64,000 nt of DNA from positions 8,804,001 to 8,868,000 of the forward strand of contig CAVNZM010000012.1 of assembly GCA_963693365.1 (NCBI GenBank), written 5' to 3'. Of this stretch, positions 35,971-49,639 are shown in pieces; within the stretch, counting starts at the first letter, position 1, and every line of letters starts with the position of its first letter. The DNA is from Amoebidium appalachense (taxonomy: Eukaryota; Ichthyosporea). Made by a program: the position numbers and the translations under genes. Below the pieces are notes generated by a model. It was given only the letters and a program-made list of their open reading frames with translations, had not been told where the DNA came from and did no database searches.

Positions 35971-38269
35971 GAGGGGAGAGGGAGGGGGGGGGGGAGGGGG
36001 GAGGGGGGGGGAGAATTGTACGCATGTGCACCACGGTACACTTTATCAGACAGCACCAGGCATGCCTTCATACCTGGAAAGTGGTCAACTGACAAAACAA
36101 AAATCCGTGCATGGAACAAGATTAAAATCCATTCATGGAAACTTTCTATCCCTTATCCTCCACACAGATTTGAAATATACTACATAGATATTCGCACAAT
36201 ACATGTAGAAATACTACTGTGTGTAGAGAATGGTCATTGCAGTGACTACGAAACCTCGTGGGTTTGCGTGCACAAATTCTTCTGCAGCAAATATGTCATG
36301 AGTACATCGCAGTTTGTTATTTCCAAAGCATATTTACCCCATTCACGTATCGCATATAAACAAACATAAGATAATAACCAGACATAAGTTAAAACTTCAA
36401 AAACATACGAGTTTATTGCAAAGCAGTAATATTCCGAAAAGTTTTCAAGCAACGTACTTCCAAAAAACGAACACTTGCCAAATTTGGAAAAAAAAACACA
36501 CACTCGTTTATCTGCCTACACGTGCACCGTTCACATGGCGTATGTGTTTGCCGTTTAACTTCAGCTTCCGGGGGATTCCTGTCCTTGTGTCGTGTAGAAA
36601 CTTTGAAACACTCCAGCTTGACCGATACGCTCACACGTGTTTTACGCCAGCCTCCTCATATACCCAGCTGCAGAAATGCGAAGTAAAAGTGAAATCAACT
36701 GCACTTTCCGTTTCATAAATGTCCTTCATGCAAAATTTCTTGTAATGGACCTTACAGCACGTGTTCAGCCATGTGCTATTGCATGGTGATATTGAGCAGG
36801 CTGGTAGTGGCGAGTTTTGGTCGTGGCGTAGTGAGGGTTGTGGTGTGCAAAACCGCTGCCGTCGCCATGGCTGCTTGCAGAGAGAGGAAAAGACGTGTCG
36901 TTTGTGCGACCTGCATTTTCCTGGTTTTTTCCTTGTGTTTTTTCTTCCGTAGGAATCGTTTCAAGAGGTGTTGAGGTGGAAAAACGCTTTCACCTGGGCC
37001 TTCAGCGAAAAATAGTGCACGGTGTTATGTAGGGACAAACAAATAAACGCAAAAATGTGCGTTTTTGGTCCGCAACTTTCGAGACGGGTGAAGACGGCTA
37101 TGTATTCTGCTATCAGCTAGGCGGTGGAATGACAAGAAAGTACCGACGATTAAGAAGGCTTGAAGCACTTGCTCAGTGTTTTTTTGTCACAATTATCTCT
37201 TATCTCCTTTTTTCTCTTTGGGCATCGCACGAAAAAGATCACGAAATGCGTGGGGGTGACTGAGTGCTGAGTGGGGGCGGAGGATTTTATCGCGCGCATG
37301 ACTGTCACGTGATTGGAATGTGATGGCTCATAGCTACGCCAATCAGCTAACAAGATCCTTTGTGGTGGGATGTGCCACCAATGAAATGAGTCGATCTTTA
37401 GCACTTAGATTTTGCCGATATACTCTGACGGGCCTGGAATGAGTCCTCTTGGAGGCCAGTTTTTTGCCATGATCCACAGCTTTCAGCGATGTTCTGGTGA
37501 ACCTGCGTGTGCGTTCTGCGTACAGATGCCGCAGAATGTGAGTGGAAAGAGCGTGCCTGTATTCAATTGACTTAGCTTCAGCGTGTTGGTATGTGACAGG
37601 CAACTTATATACGAAGAGTGTTGCTTGTGTGGACGGGTGCCGACGCCGGTGTAGGTTGGCTGCTGCATTCACTAGTGGGCTTCTGTTTGCCCAGGTTGAT
37701 CGTTTTGCATTAGGTTTATTTTTCTTGTAAGCTTGTGGGTTTAGACATTCTGTAGGAGTTGGTCGCTGTGTAACGCCGGGAGTGGAAAGTCGTTGATGCT
37801 CGTCCGTTCTGTCGTATGTACACTAAATCTCATAGTTAGCTGTTGTGGGTTTTGTTGTGTGTGTTTGTTTGTAGGGGAGGGAGGGGGGGGGAGAGGGGGG
37901 GGGGGGAAGGGTAGAGGGAGGGGAGGGGGGGGGGGGGGGGGGAGGAGGTGAGGTGAGTGAGGGAGGTTGCGTGTGTGGAGGGGGGAAGTAAGCGGTTATG
38001 AGAGAACTTGAAGAAGTGCCCTCCAGAAACGGATAGATATCCCCAGGGTTAAACTTTAGCGTAACTGTTGCTTTGTACGGCAATGGTAGCCGCGCACTGC
38101 AAAATATTGAGCAACTACAGGAAAAAAATACCAAGCATATGTTCTTCGAAATTGTTGTTACGGTGTCCGCTCCCACTCGCTTTCCTACCCCCAGAGCACA
38201 AAAAAATGTTTGAAAAAGGGGGGGGGGGGGGGGGGGGGGGAGGTAGAAAAGGGGGAGGGGAGAGAGAGC

Positions 38270-38315
<46 letters not shown>

Positions 38316-38337
38316 CACACACACACAGGGAGAGTGA

Positions 38338-38424
38338 GAGCGAGAGGGGGGGGGGCAGAGGGAGAGAGAGAGGGAGAGAGAGAGCGCGCGCGAGAGAGAA
38401 AGAGAGAGCGAGAGAAAGACAAAT

Positions 38425-38455
<31 letters not shown>

Positions 38456-38470
38456 TAGAGAAAGAGAAAT
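38338..38470 (+). repeat. GA-rich purine tract after a CA array
   Basis: Imperfect (GA)n of about 130 bases, all purine except a few CGCG positions, following (CA)n at 38272-38327. The combination is triplex/H-DNA-prone. Confidence 0.8.
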
Positions 38471-39243
38471 GACCTTTTCACACGGTTTGAACCACTAGCC
38501 AAAAACACATCCTTTCGAATTCAGGCTGACACCGCGGCAAGGCGAGCACTGCCGCTTCGAGCAGCTCTCGCTTCCTTACCGTTATGAGGTTTTCACTGAC
38601 ATCTGATAGACATTCTTTGTGTCTTAATGCAATAGTTAGCGTGTTTATTGCGCGGAGTGGGTATGTGTCTGAGCTGCCAACCGTAACTGATGGATAGGTG
38701 CTGTTCTTTCCGGTCCAATTAGACTGCCGCACTGGCGTACATGCCACGCCTTTCCCGGGTACAAAGTACATCTTCCATCTGCCAAAGGTAACTTCGATGT
38801 GTTCCGTCTCAAATCGGATTACTGTGCGTACACTCTGGGCACTCGTGTCTATTCTCACACCTTCCTAGATTCAAAATACATCTTCGTACCACCTTTGGGT
38901 ACTGCATGCAGAATGTTTTCTGCCCTACAACCATGTTTGGAAGACACAAAAATAATAGAACCCTCTTCTCCGCCCCCCGGCCCCTTACTGGCAGAGCCCG
39001 ACAGGTGGCTTACCCTCCTGTCCCCACTACTAAATGTTGAACAGAGGAGCGCTCATGATGTAACAATTGCTACTGTGCAGACCATATCATCTTGACGTGG
39101 GCACAAGACATTATTTTCTCACATACCACGTGCACAAAGAGGCTTAAATTTCACGCCCGTGTGCACACAGACTCATGAAACAAACAGACACACACACAAA
39201 CATACGCACGCGCGCACGCACGCACACATATACACACACACAC

Positions 39244-39300
<57 letters not shown>

Positions 39301-39633
39301 CAGCCGTGATTGCATGAGTCAAGATAGTCAACAGACAAATAGTGCGTACAAACGGCACCGTGAGGCTTTTCAACCTCCGGCAAACAAATAGACCTGTCTC
39401 TCCACAAGCCCCGTATACACAAGGTCTCAGCGACAACCAGGGCATACTCGATGCGTGTAACATATGCTTCACCACCGATTTATTATTCTGTTTGGGGTCG
39501 AAAGGCTCACTTCGGCCAATTGTCAAATACTCAACTTGGTATCGTTTTGCAAAGATAGATAAGTCGCCTTAGGGTGGGGTTTGGAAGGAAGGGGAGGGGT
39601 GGAGGGGAGAGGGGGGGGGGGTGGGGCGCCGTG

Positions 39634-39705
<72 letters not shown>

Positions 39706-40788
39706 ACTGCCGCAAGAGTCAAAAGCAAAGAGCAATAGTGATAAAATCAACCTTGCTGAAAAGTAAGCCGATGGCGGCGTGTGGTGGAATGTGTTAGTGA
39801 GGTATGTAGAGAGGTCTGAGCACGTTAAGATGAGGTGGTGCCGTGGGCATTGCTACGGTGGCCGGCTTGAGGATAACCAGAAATATGCAGTTAGGCTGTA
39901 ATTATTCCTGAGTGCCAACACAGATATATGTATATACGGCTCCATGGATGAGGCCCACGTGGCCAAAATTGGGAACGCGAACAGCAGTTACAATGCCAGA
40001 GAAGTTCTTATTGTGCTATCTGGCAAATGCAGGAAGCCAACCATGCCATCGTCTCGGTGAAGAATTGCCCTCCTACCAAGCCGATGTCGTGAGAACAGTT
40101 ATTCTGAGTTTGTGTTTGCATGCCCATGTTCTTTGACTCTAAAGAAGGGAGGTTCTTAGGTGTTTGTGGGTAAAACTGTCGTGGGTAATGAAGGCAGGCC
40201 TAGGGGGTGTCATGTAAATGTTGCAATCGTAAAGTTCGGGTTGTGGCTTTCAACTCTGGACACTTGAAACAGGTGACTGCTGCAAGCCTTTGGAAACAAC
40301 AAAAACTAAATATCAGATTCTCGCCTAAAAAAAGAAGGAGATGCGTACACTTGATTGGTGAAGTGGTTTTGGTCTGGAACAAGATGATTGGCAGAGACGG
40401 CACCCAACCCAAGAGGGGGGTAAATTGTTCCCACGCCCTAAGGCAACACGCATTTTTGCGTGATGCTTTTACTCCCACTTTTTTATAAGAGAAAAATTAT
40501 CAATTGTGAACGCTATATAACCAATCTACCTTAAAAAAAAAGTGGTTTTCGGGCCTTTATTGACTATTTTCCTCCAGTTGTAACCTATTTGTAGCGAGAC
40601 CACACTTTGAACCTGTTTCGATTGGATGGGAAACAGGAAACATTTACTCCCAAATTGCTAACTATGTATCAATAAAGTTTTAATTAAGTTTCTGGAAAAA
40701 ATCTATAAAAACTTGAAAATATCTTTACTTAGGTATATCCAATTTTTGAAATAATTAGGATTACACTGGTTATCCCCTGTTGGAGCGC

Positions 40789-40794
40789 TATAAG
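40789..40794 (+). promoter_or_regulatory. TATA-like element upstream of the CH/LIM gene
   Basis: GCGCTATAAGTACGCG places TATAAG about 170 bases before the ATG at 40964. Weak on its own, but in a repeat-free upstream region. Confidence 0.35.
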
Positions 40795-40963
40795 TACGCG
40801 TTCGTGTTCTCACACACACTCTAATGCTACCCCGTGACAATAACATACAGAACCAAGCGTAGAAAACATAGAAACATAACACAAGGGCATTAGGAGACCA
40901 ACTAGTAAAAAGGGGATAGTATTGATAGAGTTCTGAGGGAGTTTGTAATAACATTAAGACAAG

Positions 40964-42753
40964 ATGGCCGCCACCGTTGCTGTTGTTCCCCAGGAGGAGG
41001 AGGTTCAGGACTCGTTCACAGACGACTCAGCGTTTGATCTTGACCTGGCATGCCGGGAATCCCGTGTGTGGATTGAGGTAATATACAGATTTAATAGCAT
41101 AGAAGAACTTGGAGCTTGAGAATAATATCGTGGAAACGAAAAAGAGGAGGCTAACTATCTGCGGAAAGGGTGGATCTTATACGCAAGCTCTTACATCGGC
41201 CTATCCCCTGAGTTTAGCAGATTCTCCGTCTGGCTCTGGTCGGTTCCTAGAAACAGCATGGCGGACTGATTTCACTAATAAAAAACACCTGGAAGGCCCG
41301 GAGATCGATTTGGAGTATATTAACCACTTGCCTGCTGCAAAACCTTATTCCTCTCAGTTCTAATGAATGCATGCATGACGCTAAGATAGGCACCTGGCAA
41401 AGCCAGCCAAAAGAACTCGCCTACCGACTTGTTAAAGCTGGTGCACGCAGAAAAAACTAACCCATTTTCGTTATAACAGGCCGTGTTGACCGAAAAGTTT
41501 GACCAGCCCGAGACCAAGGAAGGATTCCATGAGGGGCTGAGAAATGGCCAGCGTCTGTGCCGGTTCATAAACTGCATTAAGCCAAACTCCGTCCGCAAGA
41601 TTAACAAGATGGCCGTTGCATTTGCTTGCATGGAGAACATCACGTGGTTTTTGGGTGCCTGCCGCAACATAGGCCTTCGTGACACCCAGCTCTTCACGTC
41701 CACCGATTTGTATGGTGGCGCCGAGGCGGGTCTTGTGGGTGCGAATGAGGCAGAGAAGCTGGCTCTGGCGCAGAAGGACAAGGAGCGAAAGCTGCGTGAT
41801 GTAAGTATTGCATAGTTTTTGCGCAATATACGGAGGATTTGATTCATTGGTTGTGAAAGATGTAGCGCCCTGTGATGCTGTTGCCATGTGATTATGTCTC
41901 ACTCGATGCTGATTTCTGTTTTTGATATCCAAGATCTCTGTGTTCCGGTTGGGTATATAAGGGATAGTAGGGCTTATGGTTACTAATGGCACGGCTGTCT
42001 GTGCACAGTAATACTACATATCGGTGGCTAAGCAGCTCGGTATTAATTCTTCTTTCTCTAACACCTGCAGGTTTGCATCACCATCTATTGGCTTGGGCGT
42101 GCTGTCCGAGAGATGAAGGACTACCATGGTCCTCAGCTGAACTTGGCTGCCTTTGTGAAGATGTCGTGCACTCGCTGCCAGGATCCCATCACCGATGAGA
42201 AATATGTTGTAGATGGCGGGAGGAACTTCCACACAAAGTGCTTCTTCTGCGACACCTGTGGAAAGAACCCCATCGACCAGAACGAGGATTTCAAGTGGGA
42301 CTCCTACCGCGAGGCCTTGGTGGGTTGAATATTGCAAAGCTTATAGTGCGCTTTAGAATCGGGAATGATATGGGGAGTTACTTACTTGCCCCATGCCAAG
42401 GGAGAGCGCAAACTATCCATTTGTGGGGCGATGTGAGTAGTATATTTTAGGAACCAATAATCTTCCCCCCTCCATATTCCCTTTTTGAATGATTCTGCAC
42501 ACACTCGACTATGGTGCACAAAATCTTGGTGGGATGTTAAACCTAACAAGAGTGTTACTGCAGGCCTGCAGCCTGTGTCGGTGTGTTAAGTGCCGTGACC
42601 CTCTGCCCAAGGGTGGCTACCGCCGGCTGGATGATGAGGGCCACAAGATCTGCCCACGCTGTGACTCTGGTGGGTGCATACATGCTGCTTGTGAACCCCC
42701 TTGCGTTTTTAGATCGAATCTGGAAATTTTGACCTCTGGCGACCATTGTCTAC

Positions 42754-42787
<34 letters not shown>

Positions 42788-43245
42788 ACAAAAAAGAAAG
42801 AAAAAAAGAAAAAACCCCAACCCCAACCCCAACCATGCGATCATCACATACTATTTTTCAGACTGCATTATCACATAAAGCACAGTATATGTACCATGTT
42901 TTAAAATTATAGCGCAAAGTGGTGGCCTTTTACAGTTGCATCATGTCCCATCCCCCCCCCCCCCCCCCCCCCCCCAGCGCTCCCCCAGCAAAAAAAAAAA
43001 GAAAGAAAGAAAGAAAGAAAAAGAGAAGAAAGAAAGGAAGAGCGGAAAGAAGGATATCGGAAATTAAACTTGCATCTCTCCCTTTTTCCTTTCCTTTCCT
43101 TTCTTTTCTCTTTTTTTCCCCCCCTTCCCACCCCCCTCCCCCCTCCCCCCTCCCCCCCCCTATTCTTTTTTTTTTCTTTTTTCGCCGTCGTTATGCCTTG
43201 CTGCCTTGCTGTTATTTTCCCTCATCGTCCAAGACATATATTCAT

Positions 43246-43282
<37 letters not shown>

Positions 43283-44174
43283 ACCCCCCTCTCTAAATGA
43301 GAACAAAAGAAAGTAAGAGAAAAAGGAGGAAACCTATCAAGAGAATGGAAAGATGCATGCTATCATCCGGTGAGATATTCTTGCCCAACCCCACGTACCC
43401 TCCCCCCCTCCCCCCCCCCCCCCTTCCCCCCTCCCCCCAGCCCCCTTCCGTTTGTATGTTAACCCTTAACTTAATGGGAGCTGAGCGTTATCTATATGTG
43501 CTGCTTTGTCGTGTGCTGAAATTTGATGGGCTGCAGACAACCAGTGCACCACGTGCAAGGCGCTGCTGGAGAAGGACCACGTGCACACCCACGAGGGCAA
43601 GAAGTACTGCCCGCTGTGTGTCTGTGCTGACCCTGAGTGCGGCAAGCCCTTCAAAGCGGTAACAGCCCCCATATCCCTGCTTGTAGTTGGGCTCCATTGA
43701 ATCCTTCTTCCTTTTGGGGGAGGGGGAGGGGGGAGGGGGAGAGGAGGGGAGGGGGGAGGGAAAGGGAAGGGGGGGAGGGGGAGGGAGGATTATTGCTGTG
43801 TATTCTGGGGATTTGGTTCACTAAGGTCTTTGGGAATCTCCCTATTAGCGCTTCAACACCTTTTGTAATCGCAATCACACTGTTAATGTTTTTAGACTAC
43901 AACGATGTACTACGTGGAGGCACATATCAACGCCCACATCAACGAGAATAGCACATTTGCGTCAACGGACCAGCATTCTAACGTGTGGTTTGTACAGGGC
44001 AAGTTCACTGAGATTGACGGGCAGCGCTACTGCCCGGACTGCCTCTGCTTCAACTGTCATGGGCTGGCCGGAAAGGACCATGTCAACATCGCCGGCCGCA
44101 AGTACTGCCCCAACTGCTACTGCGCTGAACGCACATGCAAGAAACCCTTCGTCAACGTATGCACCAGCCCCCCC

Positions 44175-44209
<35 letters not shown>

Positions 44210-44839
44210 CCTTCCCGCCCTACACCCACCCACCCACACACACAACAACGTTACCACGACCGCCACCATCTCCACACACACATACCTGCAGGTCTGCGCA
44301 TTTTACCCTATAACTCCGTCATCGGTCTGTCTTCGCAACACATGCTGCAGTCACGCATGGTCATCCACAAACCCCCAGCTATCTTTCTATCTTGCTAGTC
44401 CCGTCCCCTCTATTCTTTCATTACCAAAGCTTTGGTTGTTCATGGCCAACACAACCATTCACAGTAGCTAACTGCTTGATATCCCCAGAACAAGTTCAAG
44501 GAGATTGACGGCAAGCGCTACTGCCCCGACTGCCTCTGTGCCAACTGCGAGCAGCTTGCAGGGGACAAGTGTGTGATTGAGCATGGCAAGAAGTACTGCC
44601 CCATGTGCTACTGCGCAGACCAGACATGCAAGAAACCCTTCAAGAACGTACGTTACATCCCTGCCCCCTCCCCCTCCCTCCCCCCCTCCCCCTGGGGCTT
44701 CCCCCCGGCGCTCCTGTTCTTGCCGTGGCGCCTCGTCATTCCCTCATTAACACATTACACCATTTCGTCTACTATGCGTTTTGCTGAAATTCGATCTGCC
44801 TCTATTCCCTTTTCCTACCACTCCCCGGCATTTTTTCAA

Positions 44840-44872
<33 letters not shown>

Positions 44873-45948
44873 AAAAAAAAAAAAAAAAAGAAAGAAAGAA
44901 GAAAGAAAGAAAAAAGAAAAAAGATGAAAAGAAAAAAGAAAAAAAACAGGGAAAAAGAGAAGAAGAACAGGGTTTCCAGCCTAACCAGAATTTCCTGGGG
45001 GCACCCACTCTCCCCCCCTCCCCCCTTCCCCCTGCAGCTCTCCCCAATCTCTCTTCCCTTCTTTCCCGGGGCCGCCTGCTAGCACACAATTTGCTACCCT
45101 GCCCCATTATCTGTCTAGGTACCCCAATACCCCACCTGAATTTGCACATCTAATGCCGTTCATTTCTTCACAGAACCAATTCAAGGAGGTGGACGGCAAG
45201 CGCTACTGCCCCGACTGCATGTGCCACCGCCCCGGGTGTGACCAGTGGGCCGGTGAAGACCCCATTGTGCACAACGGCAAGAAGTATTGCCCCAACTGTG
45301 TGTGTGCTGATGAGGAGTGCAGGCGCCCCTTCAAGGAGGACAAGCCCGATGGCACGGTATTTGTTGCCCTACCCGATTGTTCTAAGATAGATTATTGTTT
45401 GATGCATGCCCCATTGGTGGTTGGTTGTGTATGCAGACCATCTGCACATTGGCCGATTACTTATTCGACAAGCCCAATGGCACGTTGTGTGTTGCCATGA
45501 TGGATTGTTGCATATGATTCACATGTACTCCGTGGGTGATTGTTGTTTGGTTGTTCCTGTATGTCGAAACACATTGGCCCATCACTGATTTGGGGTGTGT
45601 GTGTGCAGAAAGACTACATCGAGCACGAGGGCAAGAGGTACTGCAGCGACTGCATGTGCCACCGCCCAGGCTGCGGCAAGTATGCAGGCAAGGAGCCTGT
45701 GCTTGTGGACGGCAAACGCTTCTGCCCCACCTGTGTTTGTGCCGATGAGGACTGCCACATGCCCCTCGAGGACGGAAAATTCACCAACGTCCCTGCACAG
45801 GGAGACTTCAAGGTGTGTGAACCCCCCCCCCCCCCCCCCCCCCTCCCCCTCCTTCCCCGCCCCCTCCCCCCCTCCCCAGCCCCTCCTTCCCTTAACCATG
45901 ACCATCACACACACACGCACACACGCGCGCACACACACACACACATGC

Positions 45949-45987
<39 letters not shown>

Positions 45988-46665
45988 TTTTTTTTTCCCG
46001 GTGTCTCCCTTTGTTGCTGTGCCTCGGCTCCACCCCCTCCCTCCCCAACCCTGCAACCTTTGTGCACATTCTCCCTATGGAATCACAACAGCGAACACAC
46101 ATACACACACAGAGACATGGGCACATATAACAAAGGTGCTAACTTGAGAAACTGCAGGGAGGCAACGTGTGCAAGTCGTGCCTGTGCGCCATCTGCGAGT
46201 GCTTTGTGGGCAAGGACTACTTCCTGCGCAGAAAGGGCGACCGCTTCTGCAAGAACTGCTGCTGCGGTGGCTGCAAGGTACATACCTGCTCCCTCTGCCT
46301 CCCATGCACAATGCACAATGTTTTGCACACCTGTGGCTACCGTATCTACACTCCAATGCCATGTATGCACAAAGACATACGAACGTGTTCAGATAGTAAT
46401 TAATGCATATGTACCTCCACTCAGTAGTAGCACTCAATATGCTATCTTTCTAACCTTGCCCAACCAACCAGATCCCGCTGCGTGAGAATGTTGCCAAGAC
46501 CATGCCCGAGAAGAAGAATCCCGACCATCGCTCCTTCTGCAGCCGCTGTGTCTGCGCCAACTGCCAGGTGTGTGTTGGGGCCTACCTGCGGAGCGGGAAT
46601 GGGGCACTATCGAAGTATCGATGATATGTACTACCTCGGGCAGGGGTGAAGGGGGGGGGGATAGA

Positions 46666-46696
<31 letters not shown>

Positions 46697-47921
46697 AAGA
46701 GAGAGAGAGAGGGAGAGAGAGCTCGGAACATCGATGTCATTCATTTGCCCAGAGAAGGAGGATGTGTGTATGTCTTGGAGAGGGGTGGGGGTGGGGATGG
46801 GGGGGGTGGGAGACAACAGAAGCAAATATGGGCATGACTTTAATACTGACAGTATGTCTGGTTCACAGTGTGGTCTGCGGCGCAAGGACCCCCGCAAGGA
46901 GTATGCAGGCAAGCAGTACTGCGAGGACTGTGTGTGCGGCATCTGCAGCAAGGCCCTGGTTGGTGCAAGGGCAGAGGGCACGGTCAGCTACGACCAGGGC
47001 AAGGCTTGCACTAGCTGCCAGTGTGCCGGCTGCCACAGTGCCGTGGCATTCAAGGACCGCATTGCCTTTGGCCCTGCCTTCTTCTGCAAGGCGTGTGTGT
47101 GCACGGCATGCAACAAGCCTGCAAGCGATGTGCGCGGGGCACTGACCCAGGTGGCCGGAAAGACATACTGCCCGGCATGCCTGTGCTTCGGGTGCAAGGA
47201 GCCCCTGGGCACCTTCAAGGTATATACCAAGCTAGAAACACACACACGCATGTTCTTTTTTCGTACCATTTGAATCCCCCTCCGTTCTGCACGCACAACT
47301 GGACTAAAGCACGAACCGTATTTCTATCCTTTCCCCCCTTTGGCCCCTTTTGGCCGCACCCTCTCCTTCTCCCTCCCTTTCATGCCCTGTCTTTTGCCCT
47401 GTTTTCACACATCAGCTGATAGACGTCATCTTAGTCAAGTATACTCGTTACAACCCGTTGTTCTAGTTCATCAGAGCTTGAAGCATATCATACAATGAAA
47501 TCAGACCAAGTTTGACCTTCTTTTTGCCTACAGATGGAGTTTGCGGACCACCACTACTGCAAGAACTGTGTGTGCGCCAGCTGCCATCATGCCTTGGGCC
47601 AGGACACAAGAGTCAGCAGGGGCGACAAGAACTACTGTGCCACGTGTGTGTGCGTGCAGTGCGAGACTGTGCTTGTGGCCGGCCAGCGCCGTGGGTTTGG
47701 GGACATGGGGGTGTGCACAAAGTGTGCTTGTGCCCGCTGCAGCCGCCCAGAGGCCCCCAAGAACATGCCGGCCGAGCAGCCCTTCATTAAGGCCAGGTAC
47801 TGCCATTTGCACACACACATACATCTGTACTTTCAGACACACATGATGACTGCCAGCGCTAGCAACTACGACATTATCTTGCAGCTCCTCTTAGTTCCCA
47901 AAAAAAAGGCTTTTCCTCATT

Positions 47922-47965
<44 letters not shown>

Positions 47966-48572
47966 CCCCTCCTCCCACTGCACCTTTGATGTCACCGTCC
48001 CCTCTATACCACGGCATGGACTCTTGACTCACACGTGTGTGTGCACCAGGGGCAAGAAGTTCTGCGTCAACTGTGTGTGTGGCTCATGCGACAAGCCCCT
48101 CGAGGACAATGAGGTTGAGTACTGCACAGACTGCACCTGCCAGGGCTGTGGCTCCCTGCTGGACGACGATGAGAAAACGTAAAGACCCCCCCCCCCCCCC
48201 AACACACCCCCAACACACGCAAACCCCACCCACCCAACACCACCATCACCACCACCGTGGCTACTACGAGCGCAAACGAATTCCCGAGGTTTAATATGGT
48301 TCTGCATTCATTATCATGACTTTGCATAGGCCCGGATGTGTATATGTGAGGATAACATAGGCGTGCTCATTTTGAGATTCGGCAGTGTTATAAGCTTTGC
48401 TGCAGCCTCTATACCCGTTAATGTGTGTGCATGCAGTACTAACCCACTGCTCTCTTCAGGTTCTGCGATGACTGCGGGGCCGGCAAGCCAGGCTTCAAGC
48501 CCCGTGCCGTCGTGCGCAAAGAGAAGAAGGCACCCAAGGTAAACCAATCCCACCCCCCCCCCCCCCCCCCTC

Positions 48573-48607
<35 letters not shown>

Positions 48608-49119
48608 TTCCAAGTGCACGGAAAAAAGGTGGAGGGGGGAGAGGCTGGGGAAAACCACCTTCACATACCCCAAAGGGTTTCGCACAAAGTATGCGACAAA
48701 ACGGCCACTAATTCTGTTAACCTCTACTACAATGCACAAGAATATTGCAGCCACACTAACTCACCCCACAACCCGCACATGTTCTCACACCCCACCTACC
48801 CCTACAGGTCGCTGCCGCACCTACGCCAGCTGCAAGCACCAACAGCCGCCCCACCTCCACTGCCTCCACCCCTACCAGTGCACCCAGCAGCCCCTCTATG
48901 GCCCGGCCAGGCTCTGTCTCCGACCACGGCCACACACACAAGCATGATGGTGGGTGCTGCAGCAGTGCACCCAAGTCCCCCCAGTCACCAAAGGCCCCTG
49001 CCCCAGTTGCTAAGGAGGGCGGCTGTGCCAAGTGTGGGGGTGCCCTGCATGGGTCTGTGGTGCGTGCTGTGGACAAGGAGTTCCATGCCGACTGCTTCAA
49101 GTGCTTCATGTATGTTGCC

Positions 49120-49163
<44 letters not shown>

Positions 49164-49639
49164 AAAAAAAAAAAGAAAAAAAGAAAGCAAACAAACAAAC
49201 GAACGTTACAAACAAAAAATTCACCGGGGGGGGGGGGGGAGGGGGGGGAGAAGACGACAAGATCCCATGTTACCGGTGCACAGACTGCCAGTTGGACCCA
49301 AACCGCAGACTAATAGCAATAGCCTCTAGCCGCCCCTATGTACAGTAGTCTCACAGCCACCCTCTCTCTCGCAGGTGCAACGGAGCACTCAAGGGCGGGT
49401 TCATGGCACACGAGGGCCTGCCCTACTGCAGCAAGTGCATCGGCAAGGCGGCAGGCCTGCCCGAGTGTGGGGGCTGTGGGCAGACGGTCAGTGGCAGCTA
49501 CCTGACCTTTGGCAACGGCAGTGCATGGCACAAGGAGTGCTTCAAGTGCTCCACGTGCTTCAGGGATCTGGCTGGTGCTAGCAACTTCCGCATTGATTCT
49601 GGAAGCCCAGTGTGTGCCACCTGCTACAACAAGAACTAG
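40964..49639 (+). CDS. CH domain plus cysteine-knuckle array plus two LIM domains, 17 exons
   Basis: Encodes 1073 residues. Exons: 40964-41077, 41480-41800, 42071-42319, 42564-42669, 43537-43658, 43998-44156, 44489-44647, 45174-45356, 45609-45812, 46158-46277, 46472-46567, 46869-47219, 47534-47796, 48050-48178, 48460-48538, 48808-49109 and 49375-49639; every phase joins. Residues 30-173 form a calponin/transgelin-type CH domain (VWIEAVL, GFHEGLRNGQRLCRFINCI, FTSTDLYGG, VCITIYWLGRAV, YHGPQLNLAAF) with a 27-residue charged insert at 119-145. A LIM-like unit follows (178-228). From 229 to about 858 there are about 20 knuckles of form C-x2-C-x-C-x2-4-C, such as CPDCLCANC and CPMCYCADQTC. A Ser/Pro/Ala linker (886-950) leads to two canonical LIM domains. 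Probably an actin- or adhesion-linked cytoplasmic scaffold (inference). The central array is not standard LIM spacing. Confidence 0.95.
42745..43290 (+). repeat. C-runs and GA/A-rich tracts in CH/LIM intron 4
   Basis: C-run then A-rich (42751-42816), three CCCCAA units at about 42817-42835, a second C-run then (GAAA)n at 42951-43060, CT-rich sequence, and a third C-run at 43245-43282. Confidence 0.85.

Larger units (their letters stand above)
33985..40780. other. Long interval with no confident gene
   Basis: The stretch 34.15-34.85 kb is AT-rich and repeat-free. 34.95-35.10 kb is G-rich and 35.19-35.23 kb is (TA)n. 35.8-36.0 kb has G and GT tracts, and 38.2-38.47 kb has CA then GA arrays. 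36.0-37.8 and 38.5-40.9 kb look like ordinary single-copy sequence. Short frames include two tiny membrane-type peptides (36867 and 37129, each one hydrophobic segment after basic residues), a basic 109-codon minus frame (37672-37343) and a 126-codon minus frame (38858-38478). None shows a known domain or a convincing exon chain. Confidence 0.5.

Noticed and set aside
38478-39095. Minus frame of 126 codons and plus frame of 98 codons in single-copy sequence
   Set aside because: No recognised domain, no promoter and no convincing exon chain; they overlap on opposite strands.
42817-42835. CCCCAA repeats suggesting an internal telomere tract
   Set aside because: Only three units, inside an intron next to C/A homopolymers; more simply part of the C/A simple sequence.
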